A stretch of DNA of 33,446 nt. It comes from Gemmataceae bacterium. Lineage in GTDB: Bacteria > Planctomycetota > Planctomycetia > Gemmatales > Gemmataceae. The notes beneath the pieces were generated by a model that searched no databases, had not been told where the DNA came from, and was given only the letters and a program-made list of their open reading frames with translations. Shown here in pieces: positions 24,305 to 32,528 of the stretch. Within the stretch, counting starts at the first letter, position 1. Each line of letters starts with the position of its first letter. Location: positions 36,791 through 70,236 of the forward strand of contig PLDW01000183.1 of assembly GCA_003136315.1 (NCBI GenBank), written 5' to 3'. The position numbers were made by a program, and so were the translations under genes.

Positions 24305-26710
24305 ATGAAAACCCTCTCGCCTTCTGAGGCCCCGGAACTCCCGGCCATGACGGCCCCTCCCTCGCTATTTGATGCCGAGCCGGACCTCCCACCAGCCCGT
24401 CCGAATGGTCCGCCCCGGCTATTCGCTGACATTGTGTTCGATCGCCCGCTCGATCACGCCTTCACCTATGCTGTGCCGGACCTCCTGGCCGCTCGGATCG
24501 GGGCTGGCAAGCGAGTGCAAGCACCGCTCGGTGCAGGGGGTAAGATCACCCCCGGGTTCTGCGTCCGGGTCACGCCGCACCCACCGGCGTTTAATCTCGA
24601 CAAGGTCAAGGACTTGACCCGTGTACTCGACGAGGATGCCCTTGTCGACGACCACCTGATGAAACTCACCCGTTGGATGGCCGACTACTACCTCTGTGGG
24701 TGGGGGCAGGTGCTTCATGCGGTCGTCCCTGCTGGGGTCCGGGAGAACGCTGGCACCCGGCAGGCGGTGTTCGTCGAACCTGTCGGAAAGGACAACCTCC
24801 CGAACCCGCTCCCGACTGTCTCTCCGCCACAAAAGGCGGCCCTCGACCGGCTGAAGAAAGAGAACAGGCCGGTTGAACTCGGTCAGCTTGCACGGATGGC
24901 CAAGTGTGGCCCGGGGGTCATCGGCACGCTCGTCAAAAAAGGGCTGATCCGGAAGTTCACGGAGCGGGTGGAGAATCTGCGCGAGCCGGACGAGGATCTC
25001 GCCCCGGCGGCCCTCGCAGACATCGAACTGAACCCCGACCAGCTTCGTGTGTGGGAGCAACTCCGGACTGGGTTGGCGGGAGGCCGGTTTCATTCGTACC
25101 TGCTCCACGGTGTCACCGGGAGCGGGAAGACCGAGATCTATCTGCGTGCCATTGAAGAGGTGGTGAAGCAGGGGAAGGAAGCGATTGTCCTCGTCCCGGA
25201 GATCTCACTCACACCGCAGACCATCCACCGCTTCACCGGACGGTGCGGCACAGTGGCGGTGTTGCACAGCCATCTGACCGACGCCGAACGAGGCGGTTAC
25301 TGGCGGCGAGTCGCCTCTGGACACGTTCAGGTGGTAGTGGGTGCTCGCAGCGCGGTATTCGCTCCCACCCGCAAGCTCGGCCTGATCGTGATCGATGAGG
25401 AGCACGAGAACAGCTTCAAGCAGGAATCCACCCCCCGCTATCACGCCCGTGACGTGGCTGTGATGCGGGCCAGGCTCGAAGACATCCCGATCATCATGGG
25501 CTCGGCGACCCCGAGTTTGGAGAGCTGGGCAAACGCAGTCAAGGGGGCTTACACGCTCTTGAGTCTGCCGACGCGAGTCGAGAGCCGCCCGATGCCGGGG
25601 GTTCAGCTGATCGATCTGCGCCATGAACCGAAACCCCAGGGAAAGCACTTTGCGATCGGTTCGACCCTCGAACTCGCGATGAAGGAAGCACTCAAGGCCA
25701 AGGGGCAGGTCATCCTGCTTCTCAACCGCCGGGGGTTCAGTACGCACGTCCATTGCCCGGCTTGCGGGCATGTGGTCCAGTGTCAAAACTGCGACCTCGC
25801 CCTGACATTCCACCGCACCAAGGCTTCACTTTTGTGCCATTACTGCGGCTGGGAGACCGCCCCGTTCCAGAAGTGCCCGGCTTGCCAGCAGGCGATCCGC
25901 TACCAGGGACTCGGGACGGAGAAGCTGCACGCTGAGATCGAGGAGAAGTTCCCCGGCTACGTCTGCCAGCGAATGGATTCGGACACGATGGCCAAACCGG
26001 GGAGCCACCAGCGCGTATTGGATGCGTTTCGCGATGGGTTGATCCACATCCTCGTCGGCACCCAGATGATTGCCAAGGGACTCGACTTCCCGAACGTCAC
26101 ACTCGTGGGAGTGGTCAATGCGGATGTGGGTCTCCACCTGCCGGACTTCCGCAGCGCCGAGCGAACATTTCAGTTACTGGCCCAGGTGGCCGGTAGGGCA
26201 GGCCGAGGGGAGAAAGGCGGGCAAGTGCTCGTCCAAACATTCACCCCAGACCACCCCTGCATCACCCTCGCGGCCAAGCACGATTTCGTCACCTTTGCAG
26301 GGATGGAACTCGCCCACCGGAGGGAGCACAAGTACCCACCCTACGAACGGATGGCCCGTCTGATCGTCCGCAGCGAAAAGGAGGACGCAGCCAGTGCGTT
26401 CGCGGACCAACTCGCCGGAGCGTTCAAGGAGGCGGTCAAGCGTGTGACAACCGGCCGTCCAACGGGGTCCGGAGCGGAAGACGCGACCGCAGCCTCACGC
26501 TTGACACACGCTCAGACCTCGCCAGTGAGGCTGCTCGGCCCGGCCGAGTGCCCGGTGTTCCGGCTGAACAACTTCTACCGGTTCCACTTCCAGGTCCAGT
26601 CGGAGAACAGTGCGTTGCTCCACGAGGTGCTGCGCACCGTGCTGGCCGTCGCCCGCCCACCAAGCGGGGTCGAGTTTCAGGTGGATGTGGACCCGTATAG
26701 CATGTTGTAA
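24305..26710 (+). CDS. priA: Primosomal protein N' (replication-restart helicase PriA)
   Basis: An 801-residue protein. The N-terminal 3'-DNA-binding domain (FADIVFDRPLDHAFTYAVPDLL, GAGKRVQAPLG) is followed by SF2 helicase motifs: Walker A GVTGSGKTEIYL at about 269, DEEH at about 364, GSATPSLESW, a zinc-binding insertion with eight cysteines from about 484 (CPACGHVVQCQNC ... CHYCG ... CPAC), GTQMIAKGLDFPNVTLVGVVNAD near 585 and QVAGRAGRG. PriA recognises abandoned forks and D-loops and reloads the replicative helicase. The start at 24305 is conservative; the ATG at MTAPPSL further in is an alternative. Length is slightly longer than the usual 730 residues because of an N-terminal extension. 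Confidence 0.95.
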   Translation: MKTLSPSEAPELPAMTAPPSLFDAEPDLPPARPNGPPRLFADIVFDRPLDHAFTYAVPDLLAARIGAGKRVQAPLGAGGKITPGFCVRVTPHPPAFNLDKVKDLTRVLDEDALVDDHLMKLTRWMADYYLCGWGQVLHAVVPAGVRENAGTRQAVFVEPVGKDNLPNPLPTVSPPQKAALDRLKKENRPVELGQLARMAKCGPGVIGTLVKKGLIRKFTERVENLREPDEDLAPAALADIELNPDQLRVWEQLRTGLAGGRFHSYLLHGVTGSGKTEIYLRAIEEVVKQGKEAIVLVPEISLTPQTIHRFTGRCGTVAVLHSHLTDAERGGYWRRVASGHVQVVVGARSAVFAPTRKLGLIVIDEEHENSFKQESTPRYHARDVAVMRARLEDIPIIMGSATPSLESWANAVKGAYTLLSLPTRVESRPMPGVQLIDLRHEPKPQGKHFAIGSTLELAMKEALKAKGQVILLLNRRGFSTHVHCPACGHVVQCQNCDLALTFHRTKASLLCHYCGWETAPFQKCPACQQAIRYQGLGTEKLHAEIEEKFPGYVCQRMDSDTMAKPGSHQRVLDAFRDGLIHILVGTQMIAKGLDFPNVTLVGVVNADVGLHLPDFRSAERTFQLLAQVAGRAGRGEKGGQVLVQTFTPDHPCITLAAKHDFVTFAGMELAHRREHKYPPYERMARLIVRSEKEDAASAFADQLAGAFKEAVKRVTTGRPTGSGAEDATAASRLTHAQTSPVRLLGPAECPVFRLNNFYRFHFQVQSENSALLHEVLRTVLAVARPPSGVEFQVDVDPYSML

Positions 26711-26804
26711 TGAATGGATAGAGTAGAATATAAAAAGATTAACTCAAAAATAAACATTCACAAGCATCATGAGGATGATTGAGAGGAAAGCCTCTGATCA
26801 ACGG

Positions 26805-27686
26805 TTAGGGGATCTCGACGACTTCTCCCCCATCTCGGGTCGCCAAAGCAGGAAGAATCGTACTGGCGGGATACCCCAAGAATCGGGCGGATCCATCCGT
26901 AAATGCGAAGTTTGCCCCGCCAGGGTGGAGGCTCCAGAGGTGGTAGCGGTCGCAAGGGTTGTCCGTGCGTCCATACGAAAACACGTAGAACGGGCCAATA
27001 CATTGGGGATCGCTCGCCCAGGCGGCGGTGATGACAAACATCGCCCCGTCTGGACCCCGGTCGGTGCCCCAGCGATACTCGCCACTGCCGGTATACCAAC
27101 GCCCCGCCTGGAGCGAATCGGGAGGGGGCCGTTCCCCGAGCATCACGGTCTGGCTCATTCCATCCGTCACGGCCGCAAAGCGGATCCCCGGTTCCGGCCC
27201 GAGAACCCCGTCCGGCGATCTCGCTCCAAAAATCCCCACATACGAGCCGTAGGCCGCCGTCACACCAAACTGATCCGTGAGAGGAACGAGCAACCGGCCA
27301 TCGGCCGGGCAGGTGTAGAGTTTTACCACCGTCGCATACCCGATGTGCGGGGGGTTGTGGAAGGCGATCGGGTCGATGCGGAATGCCTGGACAGTCGCGG
27401 TCCAAAGTGCCTCCTGCTCCACATAGGGGAGGAGAAACCCCAGCCATCTCAAACTCGTGTTCGGACTCCCCGGACCGGTTTGTGGAGGGAGCCCGCCTTG
27501 CTGATCGTGGTAGGCGTGCAGGGCCAGTGCGATTTGTTTCAGGTTGTTCTGACAGGCCGCCCGACTGGCCGAGGCACGAACGCTCTGGACGGCGGGGAGT
27601 ACCAACGAGATGAGTACCCCCGTCACTCCCAGGACGACGAGGAGTTCGACGATTGTGACGGCCAGGCGTTTTTGTGGGGCGACCAT
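26805..27686 (-). CDS. DUF1559 protein, last gene of module A
   Basis: A 293-residue protein. RLAVTIVELLVVLGVTGVLISLVLPAVQSVRASASRAACQ is the prepilin-like helix; the residue before the hydrophobic core is Ala rather than the usual Gly, so processing by prepilin peptidase is questionable. ACQNNLKQIALALHAYHD and the C-terminal HPGGANFAFTDGSARFL (H-x9-DG) are diagnostic. The start ATG at 27686 lies four bases past the stop of the DUF1573 gene, so the two are coupled in one transcript. Convergent with priA, with only a 94-base AT-rich spacer. Confidence 0.9.
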   Translation of the reverse strand: MVAPQKRLAVTIVELLVVLGVTGVLISLVLPAVQSVRASASRAACQNNLKQIALALHAYHDQQGGLPPQTGPGSPNTSLRWLGFLLPYVEQEALWTATVQAFRIDPIAFHNPPHIGYATVVKLYTCPADGRLLVPLTDQFGVTAAYGSYVGIFGARSPDGVLGPEPGIRFAAVTDGMSQTVMLGERPPPDSLQAGRWYTGSGEYRWGTDRGPDGAMFVITAAWASDPQCIGPFYVFSYGRTDNPCDRYHLWSLHPGGANFAFTDGSARFLGYPASTILPALATRDGGEVVEIP

Positions 27687-27690
27687 TGGG

Positions 27691-28776
27691 CTAATCTCGC
27701 CGACAGGTCACTGCGATCTCGATTGTTTCCAGTGTGCCGTCGGTCGTGGCCCGGAGTCGGACCCTCTTCGTGCTCACCCCGGGTTTGTCGTCAGGGGCCG
27801 GCGACCAGGTGATCCGCACGGTTCGGGTGGGTCCGTCCGCGGGGTTGGCGAACTCGACTGACAAACCGGGGGAAGCCGATGCGACCTCCAATCGGAACGA
27901 TCCACTGGCCGGGCCGCGAATCTGGCAGGTGCCGGTGAACAGTGGGCCAGCTCCGCTCGCCAGCGGGAGAACCAGCGATGCCGGCAAGACCTCGACATTG
28001 GGGACCACGGTCCCAGACACGGCAAGCGACAAGGGCGGGATTCGATCGTCGTCCAGTTCAATCGAAACACGAGTGTCGAGTCGCCCGGGCTGGGAGGTGT
28101 CTGCCGTCACTTCGATACGGCCGAGCAAGGTGCCGTTCGAGTTGAGGTCGGCATCCCCCGCAAGCTGCCAGCGAGCGGTGATACGAGCGTCGGAGCTGAC
28201 CACCTGCCGGACAGCGCGGGGCGTGGCCCCCGGATCGCGCAGTTCCACAACCTGTTGGGCAGACTGCCCGACAGGAACAGCCCCGAACACGACGGAACTC
28301 GGGGTGATCCGCACCTCACCTACCAAGATGCGGAACACCAATGACAGTTGACCCTCGGGCTGCGTGGGGTCGTTTGTCCGGAACCGCACTGTTTGTCGAG
28401 CCGTCTGGCCCGACTCCCCCATCGTCGTGGCCCGCATGACCAACTCGGCCTGTTCACCAGCCGACAAACGGAGTCGCTCGACCCGCTCAAGGCCGCCTTC
28501 CCGCTCCCGCTCCAGGGCTCCGCACGAGCAGGACGTGCGGATTTGATCGATGACCAACTCCACCCCACCCCGGTTCGTGATGGTGAATCGAGCCGCGACC
28601 GGCTCCCCGGATTTTCGCTCACCCAGGTCGATCTCGGCAGGCCCATCGAAAACCGGTTCGACCCCTGTCACCACCGCCCACTCCCGTCGGATCGTGCCGT
28701 CTCGCCAATAGAACAAGACTGCCCCGACCACAAGTGCCAGGACCACCATCCACCCGAATCGTCGAAGGAATCTCAT
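27691..28776 (-). CDS. Membrane-anchored DUF1573-type protein (module A)
   Basis: A 361-residue protein. The ATG at 28774-28776 overlaps the upstream stop (ATGA). An N-terminal anchor (MRFLRRFGWMVVLALVVGAVLFYW) leads to an external region starting with FDGPAEIDLGERKSGEPVAARFTITNRGG and TSCSCGALE, the DUF1573 pattern. DUF1573 is an Ig-like ASH/MSP-type beta domain. A second domain (VRITPSSVVFGAVPVGQSAQQVVELRDPG) and a third (NVEVLPASLVLPLASGAGPL; VRITWSPAPDDKPGVSTKRV) repeat the same fold. Ends at 27691. Likely a periplasmic structural or adhesion protein. Confidence 0.85.
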   Translation of the reverse strand: MRFLRRFGWMVVLALVVGAVLFYWRDGTIRREWAVVTGVEPVFDGPAEIDLGERKSGEPVAARFTITNRGGVELVIDQIRTSCSCGALEREREGGLERVERLRLSAGEQAELVMRATTMGESGQTARQTVRFRTNDPTQPEGQLSLVFRILVGEVRITPSSVVFGAVPVGQSAQQVVELRDPGATPRAVRQVVSSDARITARWQLAGDADLNSNGTLLGRIEVTADTSQPGRLDTRVSIELDDDRIPPLSLAVSGTVVPNVEVLPASLVLPLASGAGPLFTGTCQIRGPASGSFRLEVASASPGLSVEFANPADGPTRTVRITWSPAPDDKPGVSTKRVRLRATTDGTLETIEIAVTCRRD

Positions 28777-28908
28777 CGCGTCACCTGGGGCATCCTGACG
28801 GGAGATTCGTCGTGGCGTCCCCGCCGACGAGCGATCACCCAGGCCGCGATCAGGAGCACAACCGAGCCGCCCAGGACATACCACCACCACGGGGTCGGCG
28901 GCCGACTT
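28667..28908 (-). repeat. 242-bp near-identical repeat, module A copy (pair with 30618-30859)
   Basis: Colinear with 30618-30859 at an offset of 1951 bases without indels; I counted only a handful of substitutions. It covers the end of the membrane-protein gene, the ATGA overlap and the first 36 or so codons of the DUF1573-type gene. Confidence 0.9.
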
Positions 28909-29873
28909 GGGACACGTGGCCCGTCCGGGATCTTGGAGTCAGTTAGGGTTACAATGGGAGCATGAATGCTCGCGGGGGTGTCTGGGCCACTCTGCTTCCC
29001 ATCCGCATCAACCGTGTACTTCACCCGCCTGATAAAGTCCACACATTCGATCCCGGCGATGTTTGGGATGCGGAATGTGTCCGCCCCAAGCGGAATATTG
29101 ACCCGAACATCTGTCAAGGTTGTCCGCACGATTGCCCTGATCTCCCCGTTAACGGAACAGCGATGCTCGATAGTGGTCGGTATGAAGACTCCCGGGGTGG
29201 GTTCGGTGAAGATCAGCACTTCGTCCTCCCACCGGACGTGTTTCGCTTGGACGGGAGTGACCACACGATGGCGGACAAGGTAGTTGACAGTGGGATCGAA
29301 CCGGAGTTCGAGCCGGCACCACTCGTGGGAGGAGTCGACCAGAATTTCCCCTGGCTTCACACCACGCCCAGCGGGAACCAGACGAACAACATTCAGCGTG
29401 TGGGGCTGAGACAGGAGCTCGTCGAACGGACGTGCGCGCGGATATTCCCGACCCTGGTGGCGAAACACAAGGTACTCCCAAATCGCCTGCCCAGCTGCAC
29501 GGTCCACCGCGTTGCGGCCAAGTGTCGGCCCCATGAGGTTTGGCCTTCGTCCCCAGGTCAAGCCTTTCCCTCCACGGACAATAGAGTCACGCTCATGATT
29601 GTTGTCTCGCTCTTGCAATCGAAAAGTCTCAGGTGTGTACCAGTATTGACCCGAGGAGATGGAAAAATACGATTGCGCGTCTTCGGGTGGCGGGGTCTGG
29701 ACCCAATCACGTTCAAATCGCAATGACAGTGAAGAGATGGCCCCCAACGCTGCATTGTTTCCATCCCTGGCAAGCCGCAGGAGAGCCTCATCTACCTCGG
29801 CTCCAACAGCCAGTGGGCCAGCCAAAAAAAGTAACAGAAATGTCAAACACCAGCGGAACCAATCGGGTGTCAT
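28773..29873 (-). CDS. Exported single-pass membrane protein (module A)
   Basis: A 366-residue protein with AGGAGG six bases before its ATG. WFRWCLTFLLLFLAGPLAVGAEVDE is a signal peptide. The outside region begins with EALLRLARDGNNAALGAISSLSLRFERDW and later has RFDPTVNYLVRHRVV, WEDEVLIFTEPTPGVFIPTTIEHR and VRVNIPLGADTFRIPNIAGIECVDFIR. The alternating strands look like LolA-type half-barrels; I infer that fold only. A C-terminal TM (PWWWYVLGGSVVLLIAAWVIARRRGRHDE) anchors it. Its stop overlaps the DUF1573 start. Paralogues lie at 30724-31815 and 32737-33312. Confidence 0.8.
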   Translation of the reverse strand: MTPDWFRWCLTFLLLFLAGPLAVGAEVDEALLRLARDGNNAALGAISSLSLRFERDWVQTPPPEDAQSYFSISSGQYWYTPETFRLQERDNNHERDSIVRGGKGLTWGRRPNLMGPTLGRNAVDRAAGQAIWEYLVFRHQGREYPRARPFDELLSQPHTLNVVRLVPAGRGVKPGEILVDSSHEWCRLELRFDPTVNYLVRHRVVTPVQAKHVRWEDEVLIFTEPTPGVFIPTTIEHRCSVNGEIRAIVRTTLTDVRVNIPLGADTFRIPNIAGIECVDFIRRVKYTVDADGKQSGPDTPASIHAPIVTLTDSKIPDGPRVPSRPPTPWWWYVLGGSVVLLIAAWVIARRRGRHDESPVRMPQVTR

Positions 29874-29972
29874 CGCGACCTCCTGCTGTAGATCAGGACA
29901 ATGAATCGGGACGTTGCGAGACCCAGGCTCGAACGAGTGACGTTGAAGTAACCCAGCACTTTGCATCAATGC

Positions 29973-30308
29973 TTATGGGCACTGCATATTGGTCACGCAA
30001 CCCTTGACTGTCCAACCGCACTGGAATCCGTTATCGCTTCTCGTTCCGGGCGGGCACGCCTGCTGGGAGGAGGGTGGCATCCAGCACGAGTACGATCCGT
30101 CGCCGGTATTGTCGCAACCCGGGAGAGGCGCCTCAAGCTGTCCGATCCCTGTGCAATAGACGTTGGGACTGATCAGATAACTTGAGGGGCAGTTGATGCT
30201 TCCGGTGCAGACGGCACCGACGAGACAGTCGCCTGATCGCCCATATCCGGCCATACCAACAACGATGAAAAGAATCAGCCATACGGTCGGATTTCGATAC
30301 AGAGACAT
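29973..30308 (-). CDS. Small Cys-rich secreted protein, first gene of module A
   Basis: A 111-residue protein with AAGGAGGAGCTC before its ATG. PTVWLILFIVVGMAGYG is a signal peptide. The mature region has ten cysteines, starting SGDCLVGAVC and ending GCVTNMQCP. Its paralogue at 31929 keeps SGDCLVGAAC, a conserved CW pair (SCWMP versus TCWLP) and the GCVxNxxCP end but otherwise diverges. Even cysteine number suggests disulfide bonds outside the membrane. Not a lipobox protein. Function unknown; could be a secreted peptide-like or wall-associated protein. Confidence 0.75.
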   Translation of the reverse strand: MSLYRNPTVWLILFIVVGMAGYGRSGDCLVGAVCTGSINCPSSYLISPNVYCTGIGQLEAPLPGCDNTGDGSYSCWMPPSSQQACPPGTRSDNGFQCGWTVKGCVTNMQCP

Positions 30309-30378
30309 GAGCTCCTCCTTGGGTCCGTGTTGTGCAGTGGCTTGCGATGACAGTTTGGTGCCAACTTGAGTGATGTTA

Positions 30379-30408
30379 AACGTACCACGGCTTGGATTCG
30401 CCTGTCAA
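30379..30408 (-). promoter_or_regulatory. Sigma70-like promoter of module A
   Basis: TTGACA at 30403-30408 and TACGTT at 30379-30384 with an 18-base spacer, 70 bases before the Cys-rich start codon. Conserved in the second copy at 32365-32394. Confidence 0.5.
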
Positions 30409-30410
30409 CG

Positions 30411-30429
30411 ATGATTTTTGAAAAAAATC
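30411..30429 (-). terminator. Weak AT hairpin between modules
   Basis: On the minus strand, GATTTTT-TTC-AAAAATC lies eight bases past the module B stop (30437) and just before the promoter of module A. AT-rich with T-runs, but no good tail, so termination would be partial. Confidence 0.3.
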
Positions 30430-30436
30430 GGATTCG

Positions 30437-30727
30437 TTAGTAATGAGAGAGATTACCAACGGCGTTAATTCCCAACGGCTCAGGTGCCGGAACGTCAGAA
30501 ACGAGTTTCAGGTCAGGAGATGCGATCGGTTCGACGATCTCTGTAACCCCGGGCAGTATCAACGGAGTCAGCTCACGGGAGAGAAGGATTACTGCGCTCG
30601 CGGGGCGGGTTCGGCCGGTCATCACCGCCCACTCCCGTCGGATCGTGCCGTCTCGCCAATAGAACAAGACTGCCCCGACCACAAGTGCCAGGACCACCAT
30701 CCACCCGAATCGTCGAAGGAATCTCAT
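30437..30727 (-). CDS. DUF1573 gene reduced to its anchor with a new tail (module B)
   Basis: The ATG at 30725-30727 overlaps the upstream stop (ATGA). The first 36 or so residues (MRFLRRFGWMVVLALVVGAVLFYW, TIRREWAVMTG) match the module A DUF1573 protein at the DNA level, but right after TG the sequence switches to RTRPASAVILLSREL and TEIVEPIASPDLKLVSDVPAPEPLG, ending at residue 96. No DUF1573 domain remains. The join at about 30617 is the edge of a 242-bp repeat, so a recombination event is the likely origin. A short anchored peptide may still be made. Confidence 0.65.
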   Translation of the reverse strand: MRFLRRFGWMVVLALVVGAVLFYWRDGTIRREWAVMTGRTRPASAVILLSRELTPLILPGVTEIVEPIASPDLKLVSDVPAPEPLGINAVGNLSHY

Positions 30728-30859
30728 CGCGTCACCTGGGGCATTCTGACGGGAGATTCGTCGTGGCGTCCCCGCCGACGAGCGATCACCCAGGCCGTGA
30801 TCAGGAGCACGACCGACCCGCCCAGCACGTACCACCACCACGGGGTCGAGGGCCGACTC
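30618..30859 (-). repeat. 242-bp near-identical repeat, module B copy (pair with 28667-28908)
   Basis: See its partner. The left edge at about 30617 is the exact join where the DUF1573-derived gene changes tail. Confidence 0.9.
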
Positions 30860-31815
30860 GGGGTAAACTGCTCGAATGCGATCGCACTGCTTATGGGATT
30901 CCCAGGCACGATGTTCGCGGGCACCTCCGGCCCGGCGGCGTTGCCATCTGCGTCGGCCTTATACTTCACCCTGCGGATCGTGTCCACACACTCCATCCCG
31001 GCGATGTTCGGGATGCGAAACGCATCCGCCCCGAGCGGGATGTTGACCCGAACCTCGGTCAGGGTCGTCCGGACGGTCGCCCGAGGCACTCCTTTCACGA
31101 TGTGTCGGTGTTCAATTTGAGTGGGGAGGAACACGCCGGGTGCCGTTTCGGAGAAGGCGAGAACCTCATCCTCCCATCGAACATGATTGGCCTGGGATGG
31201 AACGAATGATTTCTGGCGGATCAGGTAGTTCGCGCGGGGGTCGAAGCGGAATTCAAAGCGACCCCCGCTGTGAGTCAGGTCAATCAGGATGTCTCCAGGT
31301 CCGCCCCCGTTCACGGGGGGAACCCGGCGAACGGCGTTCAGAGTCGGGGGTAAGGACAGGATCTCGTGAAACAGGAGTTGCGCTGGTACTTCTCGACCTG
31401 GATGGCGGAATAGCAGGTATTGCGACATCTCCCCACCGGCCGGTGCCCTGTCCGGGAGGATGCCCAGCCCGGGCTTGGGCCAGCCTGGCCCATACCCCCA
31501 GATCAGCGTCTTCCCCCCGCGGATGATCATATCGCGAACGCCAGTCTCTTGTTGATCCTGCACTCGATAGGTCGTCGTGTTGGACCAATAGCGACCCGAA
31601 GGAGTGAAGTAAGACCCAGGCCCGCCATCAACTGGAGGTTTCAGAAGCCACGTCCGGTCGTAACGGCAGGACAGGGACGTGATGGATTCGATGGCTGCCC
31701 TGTTTCCGTCCCGAGCGATCCCGACGAGAACCTCATCGGCTTCTGCCGCGGCCGCTCGTTGACTCATGAGGCCAGTGAGCACTGCCAGACACCACATCGC
31801 CCGATGGATCATCAT
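30724..31815 (-). CDS. Exported single-pass membrane protein (module B)
   Basis: A 363-residue paralogue of 28773-29873: signal peptide (MWCLAVLTGLMSQRAAAAEADE), EVLVGIARDGNRAAIESITSLSCRYDRTW, FRFDPRANYLIRQKSFVP, WEDEVLAFSETAPGVFLPTQIEHR, NIPLGADAFRIPNIAGMECVDTIR and the C-terminal PWWWYVLGGSVVLLITAWVIARRRGRHDE anchor. The last 40 or so residues are nearly identical to module A, while the signal-peptide half is clearly diverged, so the copies have exchanged their 3' ends. The MM start at 31815 has no good ribosome site; the frame is open to GTG 31938, inside the upstream gene. Confidence 0.8.
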   Translation of the reverse strand: MMIHRAMWCLAVLTGLMSQRAAAAEADEVLVGIARDGNRAAIESITSLSCRYDRTWLLKPPVDGGPGSYFTPSGRYWSNTTTYRVQDQQETGVRDMIIRGGKTLIWGYGPGWPKPGLGILPDRAPAGGEMSQYLLFRHPGREVPAQLLFHEILSLPPTLNAVRRVPPVNGGGPGDILIDLTHSGGRFEFRFDPRANYLIRQKSFVPSQANHVRWEDEVLAFSETAPGVFLPTQIEHRHIVKGVPRATVRTTLTEVRVNIPLGADAFRIPNIAGMECVDTIRRVKYKADADGNAAGPEVPANIVPGNPISSAIAFEQFTPSRPSTPWWWYVLGGSVVLLITAWVIARRRGRHDESPVRMPQVTR

Positions 31816-31928
31816 GGCACCATGAAATAATTGTATATATAATAGACCAATTACTCGTATGCCCAAGCTCCTGGCAAAATCAGCCGCGATGGTCAACAAA
31901 CCGCGAATGAACTCTGGACTTTTCTCGT

Positions 31929-32294
31929 TTATGGGCACGGTGTGTTGAGAACGCAGCCACGGTAGGAGAAGGTACAGGTGCCTGAAAAGTCACTGTATTG
32001 ACCCTGACAAGTCATGATCGTGACATTATCACCGCCAGTGGGTAACCAACAGGTGTCTGGTGGATTATTATTCGAGGTCGAGTCACATGCGGAACAAGCA
32101 GGCGATGTTGCTACTGCATTAAGACAGTAGAGAGGTTGGCCTTGATTGTTAAGTCCAACATAGTAACTTGATGCACAGGCTGCAGTACTGTTACAGGCAG
32201 CGCCAACGAGACAGTCGCCCGAAAGCCCGTAGCCGACATACCCGGCCACAATGCAGAGAACCAGAGAGAGAGTCAGATTTCCACGCAGAGACAT
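31929..32294 (-). CDS. Small Cys-rich secreted protein (module B)
   Basis: A 121-residue paralogue of 29973-30308. Signal peptide LTLSLVLCIVAGYVGYG; 11 cysteines in the mature part (SGDCLVGAACNSTAACAS, PACSACDS, DTCWLP, MTCQGQ, RGCVLNTPCP). The first and last blocks match the module A copy while the centre differs in length and sequence, the pattern expected of a variable surface or secreted peptide. Same AAGGAGGAGCTC ribosome site, lying in a 242-bp repeat shared with module A. Stop at 31929, 114 bases before the membrane-protein start. Confidence 0.75.
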   Translation of the reverse strand: MSLRGNLTLSLVLCIVAGYVGYGLSGDCLVGAACNSTAACASSYYVGLNNQGQPLYCLNAVATSPACSACDSTSNNNPPDTCWLPTGGDNVTIMTCQGQYSDFSGTCTFSYRGCVLNTPCP

Positions 32295-32528
32295 GAGCTC
32301 CTCCTTGGGCCAGTGTTGTGTAGTGGCTTGCGATGACAGTTTGGTGACAACTTGAGTAGTGTTAAACGTACCACAGCTTGGATTCGCCTGTCAACGATGA
32401 TTTTTGAAAAAAATCGGATTCGTTAGTAATGAGAGAGATTACCAACGGCGTTAATTCCCAACGGCTCAGGTGCCGGAACGTCAGAAACGAGTTTCAGGTC
32501 AGGAGATGCGATCGGTTCGACGATCTCG
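32287..32528 (-). repeat. 242-bp near-identical repeat, second copy (pair with 30301-30542)
   Basis: See its partner. Contains the promoter and start of the module B Cys-rich gene and the 3' end of the module C remnant. Confidence 0.9.
32365..32394 (-). promoter_or_regulatory. Sigma70-like promoter of module B
   Basis: TTGACA (32389-32394), 18-base spacer, TACGTT (32365-32370); identical in both boxes to the module A promoter. Confidence 0.5.

Larger units (their letters stand above)
30301..30542 (-). repeat. 242-bp near-identical repeat, first copy (pair with 32287-32528)
   Basis: Offset 1986, no indels, few substitutions. It contains the start, ribosome site and promoter of the Cys-rich gene, and, on its far side, the last 36 or so codons of the truncated DUF1573-derived gene. 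Confidence 0.9.
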
